33,244 bases of DNA, from positions 1 through 33,244 of the forward strand of contig JAOXYB010022291.1 in the NCBI GenBank assembly GCA_028565635.1, written 5' to 3'. The notes below the pieces were generated by a model that saw nothing but the letters and a program-made list of their open reading frames with translations, was not told the origin of the DNA and ran no database searches. The position numbers and the translations under genes are program-made. The stretch's first letter is position 1. The number at the start of each line of letters is the position of its first letter. This document shows, one piece after another, positions 1 to 11,200 of the stretch. Origin of the DNA: Phoronis ovalis (lineage: Eukaryota > Phoronida > Phoronidae).

Positions 1-782
1 GAGCCAAACTAAACCAACCTGCAACTGTGTTTATTTTTTTTCTTATGTTAAGGAGAAAGGAGTGAAATTTTAGAAATGTGTATTAGTTTTTGGTTGTAAA
101 CACACATACACACTGAAACTAGAATGAATTATGTGATGATTTTTCTCTTTATGTTATTAAGCCAGGTTGTCTTGGACAAATATAGTGAATGTGGCGAATG
201 CATCAGTTTTTCATTCTGAATGGTGAATCTTGGTGAATTATGATCTGCAACGCGTATAAACTCCTCCGTTATACCGATCAGAAACTTTAATTTCATCTAA
301 GCACCACTTTTCATTGAAAAACGTTGAAAACCACCTGACACTCGTATAAGTCTCGCAGTAAATTGTTCTCTGTATCTCTGATCGCAAACATTTAGTGTAC
401 CCCCGAGTGTACCCCGGTTATACTGACTCAAAAGCTATTTGAAACTGTTATTAGAGTCATTAGAAGATTTCAATTTTTAGATTTTGTACATATTCGAAAG
501 AATATGTAAAATCTTAAATACTTCAAATTTAGATATTAATATATTTAGATGCCTAGTTAAAGGTTAAACTTCAAAGTAACATTTTTACCCCTTGGTAACA
601 GTCTGTCACGGAACCTGATCCGATTGCATCTCCTCTGATCCTGTCCATGTATTTCATGCAGGTTTACAGCGCCCTCTCCTGACAAAAATCCCAACACGCA
701 TGCGTAAATGTAAACTTCCGTTCGAGCGGCACTGGTCAGGAAAGGATCGGAGCAGTACTCGGTAAACTTCCGGGTAAACTAT
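1..782. other. Upstream region of PGAP2, no gene seen
   Basis: I see no coding exon or RNA gene here. The last 180 bases before the PGAP2 start are richer in CG dinucleotides than the surrounding AT-rich DNA and contain a CG-bearing palindrome at 696-705. This suits a TATA-less promoter or 5' leader of PGAP2. The exact transcription start cannot be read from sequence. Confidence 0.5.
696..705. promoter_or_regulatory. NRF-1-like palindrome upstream of PGAP2
   Basis: The palindrome ACGCATGCGT lies about 78 bases upstream of the PGAP2 ATG. It resembles the GCGCATGCGC core bound by NRF-1 in many animal housekeeping promoters. The match is to the core only, so this is a candidate site inferred from motif and position. 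Confidence 0.3.
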
Positions 783-3700
783 ATGAGAATGCATAACGAT
801 GTCACCAGGAAAGACCACAAAGTGTTATTCAATATATCGATAAGACAATTTGCATTACCAGGATGGATATTGCCCCTTTTTGGATTTGTGTTTTGTGTAG
901 GATGGTCAATCATGTTCGATTTCAAGGCATCCACAGCAACACATTGCAGGGTAAAAAGTTATATAAACTGTTTTTAACTTATGCCAGTTTAGTGTAGCAC
1001 CGACGAGGGGTAGTCAGGCCCCGCGTCCGGCTTCTGGCTATATAGACATGTGCGGCCTCAGATGAATACTAAATGTATTACTTCCCAACTGCTTGGTTGC
1101 GCATAAAGTCCTGTGTTCTTGCTTAACATTTCTGCCTTTTATTATTTTAATGACATCGGGACTTTACTCTTTAGTCCTACTTCCATGACTCCTACTATGG
1201 ACAGCCTACAGCTTGTCCATCTCCTATCTCAAATGGCCAAAGTTCGACACTTACTTTCTTAATTAGGCCTAAAAAATGGTGTGTTTCAGGGGACCCGACC
1301 CTACCTAGCCGATAGCTGCCGACCCTAATTGTTTATTGCAGCTTAAAAGCTCTGTCACGTGTTTTCAGCAACCAGTTCATTAATTAATAAAAAAATTTTT
1401 TTCACACTTCTTAAAAGTTACCCTTCCTACCCGATTATGGTAGACACTGCTTTGTAGGCACCAAATATTTGCTCCTGTCTCTTCCTAAAATGGCCGCTTC
1501 TTATACTACGGTATCTAGATAACATAGAAAGCTTCGACAACAGATCATCATAAATCCAAAATGTGCTCTTGAAGGTTTGTCCATCCATTGCGTGGGTATT
1601 ATGCTATTGTGCATGCGTGAAGCCTAGTCATACTTTGGCCCTTTTGAGGTAGGAGGCAGTCATGACTCCTACTGACAAGCTGTCCATAGTAGGAGTCATG
1701 CGGGCAGGGATATCATGACTTTAGAATCGCAATCCATGCTTTCAGCTGCTGAGTTTATTTGATTCTCAGAAAATTGTTCTTTTATTTTGTGTGTGCGCCA
1801 GAAAAAGCATGGAAGCAATTTGAATATTTTATGGCGACAAAATTCATCAGACTAGTTTTCAGGTGAAATTGTTATATTATGGGCACAACTTTACTTCTTA
1901 TTTGGTTATTTTAAATTATCGATGAGCCAGAAAAAATGCACATAAGTGATTTAACAACAGTTTGAGATAAACTACTAAATTTGTGAAACTGATTTTGGAT
2001 TTAGTGGCATGACGCCTGCGCCTCGGTCTGCTCCGCTGACTAACAGACGGCTTTCTGATTGTAGGTGTGTAGGCTCTGTCCAGTATGCATACACATTATG
2101 TAAGAGCTCACTTCCTGAGCGAAGCTGCCACTTTCGAGCTCGCTATAATGTCACGGTATAATATTATATGTAGCTGCAAATAATCAGTTCACAATACAAA
2201 CCCAATGGTGTCATTAATTCTGGTCTAGATGTATAACAGCAAGTGCTCACCCCGAGTGCTTGTGTACTTTTAAGATAAAGTGCTATGTTAAACATGGGTG
2301 TTTGCAAATTGTACTAAACCATAACTGCATGTGTTTTGTAGGTTCGAAATTATCTACCATCCATAAGTTCAGCGATTGGAGGATTCTCACCTCAGCGTTA
2401 TGTATGGAGAATATGCATCGGGCTTCATAGCTGGATAAGACTAGGTCTAGCCTATGTGCATTACCATCATTTCTCATCATTCCATGTTCAATATAAACCA
2501 ACATTGTATAGATGTTTGGTGCGAATCAATGCCATACTAAATGTGATAGAAATTTTAGCATTGGTCTTTTTAAGTATGATTTCCTCATCAGAGAACTATG
2601 GTAAATATCTTCATTAGAACTATTCTCGTTCCTTTATAATAAAGCATCATGCCATCTATAATTTGTCTCTACAAATCTCCTATTACACTGCACCCCTGTG
2701 TAGAATGGCACACAGGTTCTTCGGTCCAACTTAATGAATTAGCTGGTATCCATATTTGTGAATGAGTTTTTGGAAAAAGCGTAACATGTGTTAACATATT
2801 TTGTTTTAAAAAATGCCCTTGTTTCTGTTCACAAAGATGTATACCAACTACTGCTTTGAGTCAGACCAGACCTCCAGGACACTGTTCTATCTGTAATACA
2901 TCTGCAGGCATGCCACATTTTAATTAGGGAATCGTGTATTTTTTGGAAAGGATCAAATTTTACTATTTATGGCGTCATTGGTTTGCAGATGTACAAAATG
3001 AGACAGTCATTAGTATAATGTTTCTACAGTGATTATGTATTGCAGGGAGAAAGCTCTTCTTATAATGACCTGTTGCCAATACTGTGTAGCATACAGTGTA
3101 TGGGCATTTTTATATGCAGGGGCATTCCCAGGATTTTAGGTTGGGGGGGGGAGAATCAATTTTTACAACAAGGAGTTAAATGTGAATGACCAACAGGTGC
3201 AAGCCAATCTAGAGGGGCGAGACACCTGAAAGACCATGTTTTTTTTTTCAACAACATGGTGATTACTGTAATACTGTTTCCTTTGCAATATTGCTGATGC
3301 TTACAAAGAGATCTAAATTTTAACTAGGAATAACTTAGCAGTAAACTTAGTAAAATGTAATTCTTGGTTTATGCATTAGAAAAATATGGGATTGACAACA
3401 TAAAATAGTATTTTATAATGTGATTTTCATGGTAAGATCTCGACTTGTTTTTTTGCTTTATTTTTAGCCTTACATGAAAATAGTTTTATAACATTTATGG
3501 TTTGTTCGCTGTGTTACATGTTATTAACCTGTATACTGTACAAGTGGTCGAGATCTCCAGGACCCATGACAGAGTGGGTGAGTATTTTTTGAAACCTTTA
3601 GAAGGTAGCAGCAGCAGGTATAAATAGCATATGACAAACACATTGCAAGAGCAATAAATTTGGTTACGAGGGGCAACCCCTGGGTTCTTGGTTGGCAGGG

Positions 3701-5936
3701 TTGATTTTATGAAATTGCAATACACTGCTAGTTTTAGTTTTGCCATTAAATTTTAACTCTGGTTTAGTTTTCTTTAACTGAGGAGACTGAACCACTAATC
3801 ATGAACCCAGTGCCCCACAAAAGTGAATGGATGGCTCAAGCATGCAGAAAACTGTCATTGTTTATTGTGTGGATTTGTGGCAACAGTTGGATTTGTGCTA
3901 GTGGGCACCACCAAGTACATGCAAATAATGTATTAACTTACATATGGGTCACTATAAACACATTCAAACTGCTGTCTTATTTGAAACCAGTTTTTGAAAG
4001 CTGAAACATGTAATCCTGACATGAGCAGCATTTCCAAGAAAGTTTTTTTTTTAAATATATAAGATTTTGGTAATTAATAGTATTACAGTTATAGGAGAGC
4101 AAAAATACAAGTTTGGAATTACTTCCACTATCTATAGCAAATCTTTTTGTAGTTTTGACAAATGCCCATTTGAGTTAGTCAGTGCTAAGATGTTACTGTC
4201 ATTCTTCCATTGTAGGAAGCTAGGTCGTTCAGGTACAAAACAAGGCTCTTCTTGTTCAACATCACATCATTTTTTGTCGCTGTATACTTCTACTATCGGC
4301 ATATGGCTTACTGTGAATCAGGAGGTTAGTATTACTCAGTGAAAATGTTACTTTTGATGTTTTGTGTAAGGTCTAAGAAATATGGGTATGGTTCCTATTT
4401 ACAAGGCCAAAATAGGGTAAGTAGGTAGGACATTTTTTATGTCACCCTTTTAGTTTACTGCCCAAAACATGAAAACACAATGAAAAGAATAACAACACAG
4501 ATATTTGCTGAAAATTATGCAAAAAAAAACCAGGTCACAGTACAGACTATGTATAACTTTAACCTGGATGACTTCCAATATGGCCGATTGGCAGTCATGT
4601 TTACATTTATAGTCACAAAGATGAAGTGCTGCCGGGACGATTGAAAGGTGGTTCTAAGAAGGCGTTAGATTGGTGGGTGTATTATGTTAGGTAACATTTT
4701 AAAATGATATTGAGAAGTAGGTCAAATGGAGATCCATTGTTGTGTTATAATGCCTGTATTCTATTCTTTTTTAATATGAAAAATCAATAGTGTAATCCTA
4801 GACATGTAATGGGCTTTAGACATGACAAATGTCTTGTTTTTAAAGGGGTCAATGGGGTACCTGGAACCATACCTAATTTTTTAAGCCTAAGATGCAGATC
4901 AAGATCACTGGTGACATTCATTTTCCTACCTCCACTTTTGCCTGAATCAGATTGTTCTGCATCCATCGGCATCGGTCATTACTTTAAAATTATTGGATTT
5001 AAATTCGTATGTTTACAGGTTTTCCTCTTGACACTGAAAAAGATATTTGATTTCGGAAATTGAGCAATCTGAAAGAAATCTTTTCACATTCTGTGAATTA
5101 ATATTGGTAAAATGTGTGTAAGAAATTGGAACTGAAATGTACTGAGTAGTTTTTTACCCTTTGCCAAATTCATTTTCAGTCTACACGCTGTTTGCATTAG
5201 GAGAATATTTGACTGTCATCAGCAATATAGTTTTTCATTGTGAATGTTTCGCTAGTTGTGGAGAAGCAGCGGGGTTTTCATTTCTTCTGCCTCCTAGCCA
5301 GACAACATCAATACCAGCAAAGTCCAACTGATTTATATCAGAGGAAGTCATTGTGTGTTAAGAAAATTTACAAATTATTACAAGATTTCAACTTAGTATC
5401 AAATTGTATCTAATATAGACAAATTTTATGTTAGCATAATTCAGTGACCTTTCATAGGATTCTAAGGCAATGTTAACTAAGAAAAATCCTGTTATCAATC
5501 TTTATAGCTTTCTACTGTGTGTTTCCATTAATAATACATTGTTTTGTTGTATTTTAACTAAGTTATGTCAAATTAGTTTGTAAAATACTCCTTTTATGTT
5601 CTTTTTTTGTATTTCGAACAATAAATATTCCATCAAAGCATTTTTCATTTTAATGGTTTGTTATGTCATCACACATTACACAAAATCTTTGTACACAGCT
5701 GTTATTTGTTGTCTGGCTAAGAGGTATGAATAAACATATCCTATGCATGAAATGGTTTTCTGATCACGATGTCTGTATCCTCTTTTGCAGTGTACACAGG
5801 TTTTGCAGTGTGCGAATATCTAATTGTTAGCTCAAATATTGCCTACCATATGTGTGTTATATATTATGACCTTGGAAGAATATCATACATGGAGAATGTT
5901 GGGAATCAAATGAAAATCAGTGATGCTCCTGTATGA
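783..5936 (+). CDS. PGAP2: PGAP2, GPI-anchor lipid remodelling protein (five coding exons)
   Basis: Coding exons: 783-950, 2342-2600, 3468-3577, 4216-4324 and 5791-5936. Every intron is GT...AG and the phases agree, giving 263 residues, close to the roughly 250 of the family. The protein matches PGAP2/FRAG1 (Frag1/DRAM/Sfk1 family) along its length. Recognisable blocks are TATHCR at 51-56 closing exon 1, NYLPSISSAIGG (about 59-70) and PQRYVWRICIGLHS in exon 2, SSSENYALHENSFI across exons 2-3, MLLTCILYKWS in exon 3, RLFLFNITSFF and YYRHMAYCESG in exon 4, and VYTGFAVCEYLIVSSNIAYHM in exon 5. Several hydrophobic stretches fit a multipass Golgi membrane protein. In mammals PGAP2 is needed for fatty-acid remodelling of GPI anchors in the Golgi. 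The start is the first ATG before the conserved hydrophobic segment; another in-frame ATG lies two codons on. The next gene, FANCF, is on the same strand but unrelated in function. Confidence 0.95.
1184..1700. mobile_element. Inverted-repeat element in PGAP2 intron 1
   Basis: The left arm (1184-1248) and right arm (1627-1700) are imperfect inverted copies of each other. Both outer ends read CATGACTCCTACTATGGACA when viewed inward, followed by AGCTTGTC and then TCAAA.GGCCAAAGT. The interior of about 380 bases has no open reading frame of note. This is the structure of a MITE-like non-autonomous DNA transposon. I could not fix its outer limits or a convincing target-site duplication; the flanks share GACTTTA slightly outside both arms, which may be chance. 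Confidence 0.55.
1255..1500. repeat. Possible dispersed repeat (similar patches at about 4380-4500 and 16440-16620)
   Basis: This patch has GGCCTAAAA followed by a CCGACCCTA-type run. Patches sharing short blocks occur in the CANX intron at 16440-16620, in the same orientation, and in PGAP2 intron 4 at about 4380-4500, inverted. Blocks in common include TTGTTGTTA-like and TTTTGGGCA-like words. Similarity by eye is patchy, so this is a tentative old interspersed repeat family. Confidence 0.25.
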
Positions 5937-6576
5937 CATCTCCATTGTGAAGTGCTCTTTACTGTGCTGCAGGAATGGCCTGTTAGTGATCAGCATTGGA
6001 TAAAGTATTGCATGTTTGCAGTAACTTCAGGAAAAACATGTTCTGCAATAAAAATCATATACCAAAGATTATTATAAAATAAGTGCTTGCACTTGTAGAA
6101 TGAAACCAGAACATAAAACTTCTGTCTGTGTGGGTTATGTTTAGCTCATTCATGTGCCATATAAAGCTTTTATTAAGTAACACTATAAAGTAAACTTTTT
6201 ATTGGATAACAATATGGAAATTCACTTTGTGCTGGGAAATGATCCTCATATCATATGAGACATGTTCAATATACATGCATCTCGTTTTTAGTCACCTTAG
6301 AGACCAGGCATTGTCTTCAAGCCAAATGTGGCATTGCTATATAGAATATGGAATACATTCAAAACTAAAAGAGTAACTTTATTTATCTGTGACATGGGGT
6401 ATATTTGTTTATGATGTGTACTGTACTAAACATAAGTCTATTAAATATGACAATGGTCCAAATTATTAAATTTTAGAGAGATGTTGACTAGATTTTGAGA
6501 AAGACTTCATGCTTGAAGTTGTAAAGAAATTTAGAAATATATTGATATTAAAAAAATGTATGTTTAATATCAAAGC
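5937..6576. other. PGAP2 3' untranslated region and intergenic DNA
   Basis: AT-rich sequence without a recognisable exon. The first part should be the PGAP2 3' untranslated region, given the AATAAA at 6047-6052. Nothing else is supported up to the transposon at 6577. Confidence 0.5.
6047..6052 (+). promoter_or_regulatory. Candidate PGAP2 polyadenylation signal
   Basis: An AATAAA hexamer lies about 110 bases after the PGAP2 stop codon. It is the first good hexamer downstream on this strand. Confidence 0.5.
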
Positions 6577-6964
6577 CCCGGGGGGTGACAGTCAGAATAA
6601 CTGGGTACCCATGTTTGTTATGAAGGTTAAAAAAAAAACCTTTGTGGGACCTAGGAGCTCAAAATTCCTACCCTTATTGGGACCTATGAGCTCAAAACTC
6701 ATACCCTTTTTTGGCCTTTAGGACCTTAACGAGAGAAATTGACAACCAAAAAAAATGGTCACCAGCTTAAATCGACAACCAAAAAAAAATGCCCTTTTAT
6801 TATTTTTGGGACTAAATTTTCGTTTTTGTAAGATTTTTAAGCTATTTTATACCCTTTTCAGGGCGTACTGGATGCCCGGTCTGAATGCTGAAAAACACCC
6901 TTTCGCCCGGTTTTTTGTAACGAACATGCGTACCCAGCTATTCCGACTGTTACCCCCCCCCGGG
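6577..6964. mobile_element. MITE with CCCGGGGGG termini and perfect 8-bp target duplication
   Basis: The element is 388 bp and is flanked by identical 8-bp direct repeats ATCAAAGC at 6569-6576 and 6965-6972. Its ends are imperfect inverted repeats of about 45 bp. The left begins CCCGGGGGGTGACAGTC and continues into AACTGGGTACCCATG. The right end, read inward, is CCCGGGGGGGGGTAACAGTC and continues into AGCTGGGTACGCATG. The interior is AT-rich with A-runs and encodes nothing recognisable. An 8-bp duplication is typical of hAT (and P) transposons, so this is a non-autonomous element probably mobilised by such a transposase. Related termini occur at 18992, 24923 and 32633. Confidence 0.85.
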
Positions 6965-6972
6965 ATCAAAGC

Positions 6973-8279
6973 ACGTCTTTATATTGCATTTATTGTTACC
7001 GCTAGAAGTCAGCACCGTACAATGTACCGCCTCTCCAGAAAAGGAGGTAAGCACACTGTTTTCCCGGGAAAGTGAATAATTATATCATATATTTACACAT
7101 ATTTTCAACCAGAAATAAAGTAAGTCGTAAGCTAGTATAATTAATCATTTCTTGAGTAAGGAGTTGTGTAACATCCAGTGTTTGATAAAAGAAATGATTT
7201 ATAAAGAATATAAGCAATTGGTTAACTGAACAGATTCATTTTTTATTATCTAATTTTCGTGATAAATTTTGGATTCGTCCTCGTCTCGAACCAAACCACA
7301 TTTACAACAGCAAAAAGATTTTGTGTGATTGATATATCGGGTTCAGTGGGGATTTCAGTTTACAAGCATTATGTTATTGCTAAAGAAAAGGAAGACTAGC
7401 CAGGCCTGTTTCAAGACGTTCGTAGTCTGAATAAATCCATCCGTTAGTGTTCAGTGATGCCAAGTCTCCCGGTTTGACGGAGACTCCTGTTCAGGAACCA
7501 TGTCCCAGTCGCTTGGTTGTAGTCTCATATTTCACCATGTTTCCAGTAACTGGCTAACACTGACTACTAAAGCAGTAATTTTAGCTCAAATTGTCCCCAG
7601 ACCCCCCTAGCAGGTCATTCCGTCTCCAGTCACACGCTTAATTAATTGTGCCTGTGCCGCTCAAAAAAAGCTCCCAGTCTTGACATCCATAGACTTGGCA
7701 TCTATCAGTGCTCCATACTTGCTCAACTAACGTTTGGGCCTAACCATAGTCGATTCTTGTTAATATATTCTTTCAATTTATCAAGAACGAAATATATATA
7801 CATCATTAAACTTTTGACCCGACTTTTTCCCAACCGAGATAAGTCTTTCCTTTTGTGTGATCGATCTATTATACTAGTCCACTGTTATACCTAAACTATT
7901 GTAAGCTGCAGTTTGATTTGTATCAAGACTTTGTGGGCACTTTATATATAAATAGAGGCATTATTGTTGTTTACTTTTTGAGATAACAAGCAAACATTTA
8001 CTATGGTTAAGCCAGATTAGTTGAGAAGGCACAGATCGAACACTAACAGATGCATTTATTCATGGTGATAGCCTCACAAGACTGATGATCAAGCCAGGAA
8101 CTAGTACTACTGGACCCGAACCTGTAACTTGACACCCAGGTGAACAAAAGTCACCTAAATTAAGCTGTCAGAAAATCAGTAGCATGCTCTAAACTATTAG
8201 TTGCAAATTCTACCAAGTACTTCTAAGTTCTTTCAAGACGTAGCTCTGAATATGCGTTGCTTTGTTTTATTTTAAACAG
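6973..8279. other. FANCF upstream region
   Basis: No conserved coding exon is visible. An acceptor-like AG directly before 8280 suggests FANCF has an upstream non-coding exon. One candidate donor is the AAGGAG|GTAAGC junction at 7046/7047, but it cannot be confirmed. Part of the region (about 7423-7985) resembles a repeat in the last FANCF intron. Confidence 0.4.
7423..7985. repeat. Diverged repeat copy upstream of FANCF
   Basis: Several ordered blocks are shared with 11701-11905: TAGTCTGAATAAAT then TTAGTGTTC, CAGTTTGAC/CGGTTTGAC, ACATCATTAA, ATTGTAAGCTG, and TATAAATA followed by TTTTTGAKATAA. Order and strand agree in both copies. This copy has about 300 extra bases in the middle. It is probably an old interspersed repeat of unknown class. 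Confidence 0.45.
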
Positions 8280-8291
8280 GTATGTCACACC

Positions 8292-11200
8292 ATGTCCCTA
8301 ACCTCTGTACTCAAAAATATTTACTCGTTTGTGGAGATATTACAAGCTGCCAATACTGATGCAGTAGAAAGTTGGGATGAACAAGCATTACAGAATGCAC
8401 TGCAGTGGGCACAATATTGTGAACAGGTAACACAGTAGTGTACCGAACAATGCTTTTAGATCGATGTATATTATTAAAAAAAATGCTGACTGATCACAAA
8501 ATAATTAGGTGACGAGTAAAGTGATTTGAAAGTGGTTGTAGATTTTGAATTTATTGAAAGATGCAACTGAACATATGTCTCATTATTGCAGGTGTTCATA
8601 AAAGCAAAAGGAAAAGCTTATGAAACTGAACTTGATAAACAAATTAGAATGATGGGGAAATTGCCTCTTTCTTTGGGCAATTGTGAACTTTGTCTTGAAT
8701 ATCTGCAAAACAGTATGCAACAGTTGAAAATGGTAGGAAGTGTACAAAACTAACTGATTTTCCAGAACTGTCTATTCACCTTTATTTTATGACTATCAAG
8801 TTGAATTAATGATTTTGAGCAAATTTACATATAGTTGTTTGTGTTGATTTCTGCTTAAATCCTTAAAGGGGGTCATAAGTAAGAAAAGAACAATTTCTAT
8901 TCCTCTAAATTTGTTTCAACAATATTTGGCTGTTTCATTAAAGGAACAACATGGTGTGATGGATGCCACACTGTTAATATTCAAAAAAAAACTTTCCATG
9001 AAAATAATAAGTCACATGTAATATGTTGACTGGTGTTTACTATGTTTATAAAGAATCTATATTATTAACAGGTGCTGATGCAGAATTCTTATCTTGGTGA
9101 CAAACTATATGAAAAATTAGTGAAGTCGTATGGCTGCTCTGATGATGACATTGAGCAAATGCTTTCTGTAAGTTTTGTAAAATACATACCATTTACTAAT
9201 AGAAAGTACTAGTGGCATTTGTCCATTGCATATCATTCAGTAGCTCAATTTTTCATTTCTACTAAACACTGAATGTCAATCTTTGAAAAATGCATCACAA
9301 CTAGTGACATTAAAAACATTCTGAATAATCCCAAGCACCCCATAGTACCTGCTTATTTTTGGAAAATGGTTCTCATCTCACCCATTATACAAGTTCATCT
9401 GGTGTTCTTTTACAAGTAGCTTCTGCTTTTTCTCAAAGTCTGGTTTCTTTTGACAGGATTGCTTTGATTTAAGCCAGTCTAAAGCAAATCTTCAAATGGC
9501 CTCTGTCCTTAAAGACAACATTATTGCTACAGATGACAACTGTGAATCTGTGTCCATGGAAGTACTCAAGGCTCAAGCTCAACTGCTTTACAGTCAAGTT
9601 GACAAAACCTTGAAAACAGTTCATAACAGAGACAAGTACGGATAATTATTTAATTATTCAAAAGTGTAAGAATAGTGCCCTGTAGAAGATTCATCATGTC
9701 AAAATCCTTTTCTAACATTATGTTGTAGCATGAATACCATTATAGACATAAGAGTTATGTATGTTGTAAAATTATACCTTTGCTAATGCCAACTATGATA
9801 ACTTTTTTATGCACTTTGGGTAGTTAAATGAAAAGCTAAACAAATAAAGCATTTGCAATTTTGAAACGGCACAGATATAATGACTGTGAGAATTTAAATT
9901 TACTCATCTATTACTCAGGTCTATAGATGGATAATGCTGAAGTTACATTCTTTTTGAAGTTTGCATTTTAAGCGTAGTGAGGTTTTTGTCAGAAATGTCC
10001 AGCCTTGTGATTACATGTGACGGATAGAAAAAATATAAATTTTCGTGATGTTGGAATCATTCCCTTTCCAAAAATGAACAGTTTTTACTATAATGTTTAA
10101 TTATCTTATCATTTGACCCATTTTAAGCATGAACATAAACATTTTATTCTGTAAAATGTATTAGTACTGCTTAAAAGTGTTTTGTTTGTAGTTATCATGC
10201 TATTTTTAGATCTGAAACCTATGTCACAGATAAGCTGGAAACTGTCCTAAAAGAAAACTTTGGCATGGTAAGAACTTTAAATGGTATAAATTTAATACTT
10301 TAGTCTAAGAATTTTGTAGCAAAAATACTTTATTCTTTCCTGTCATGTCCATAGTGAGTTCCATACTGATGAAGCTAAACAAATGATTACATTCAATCTA
10401 GCATACAGTTATTTATTATTCTTTACCAGCAGTATGAACTACATGTAGACATCAACTCAGTTACTCCAGTGACACTAAATGAATCTTTTTGAATAGTATT
10501 TACATGTATTGGACATTTTTTGTCCTGATTTTAGTTGTAAATAAAGTTATTGCCTGCATTAAATGTGAGTAACTGTGGAACCTACAAACCCACTTGCACA
10601 TGTTCCACATATTCTCTGGCTAGATTACTGCTCTCAATATAAAAGTGTATTATTTTATTTTTTGTATATTTGTAGAAAGTATTACTTTATTCTCTTCTGG
10701 CAGAAGAAAGCTGTGAAAATACATCTACCAGTGACGAAAACCTGGAGTCACGACACTTCATATTACAATTTGTAAAAAACAAAATTAGTGCAGAGGGGTA
10801 AGTTGAGAAACTGTCGTCTGCTAAAATCTTCCCCTCACAGTACTGAATGTGATTAGGAAAGATAAATCAGAATCTTTGTACCTGTTGTGTCTGTTAGCTT
10901 TTGATAATAAAACCTTTGTTAAAAGTGCTTTGAAAATGTATTTCAGATCAAAAGATTATCTCCAAGACACTCCGTTGTATCTGGTTCATAAATTATCCGC
11001 ATATTACCATTCGTTCTTCGACATTTATTGGAGGTACATATGTGACTGGGCTAAGATGATGGTACCTTGTCCAGACTCAAAATTTAGGTATATATTTGTT
11101 TTTGAAATAACGGAAAATATTGCAGACCTAGGAAGCAGTTGTATGAGTATAGATGGAATGTATATGTCTGTTGATTGTTTTGATATTTTGAATTGAGATA

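Noticed and set aside
2342-2351. GTTCGAAAT resembling a tRNA B-box
   Set aside because: It is the first part of PGAP2 exon 2 (VRNYLP), and no cloverleaf or A-box fits around it.
7022-7046. A short ATG-started FANCF first coding exon ending at a GTAAGC donor
   Set aside because: Joined to 8280 it meets a stop codon before the conserved FANCF start, so at most it is untranslated leader.
6755-7075. A 106-codon open frame
   Set aside because: It runs across the right half and the outer boundary of the MITE at 6577-6964 and shows no conserved protein pattern.
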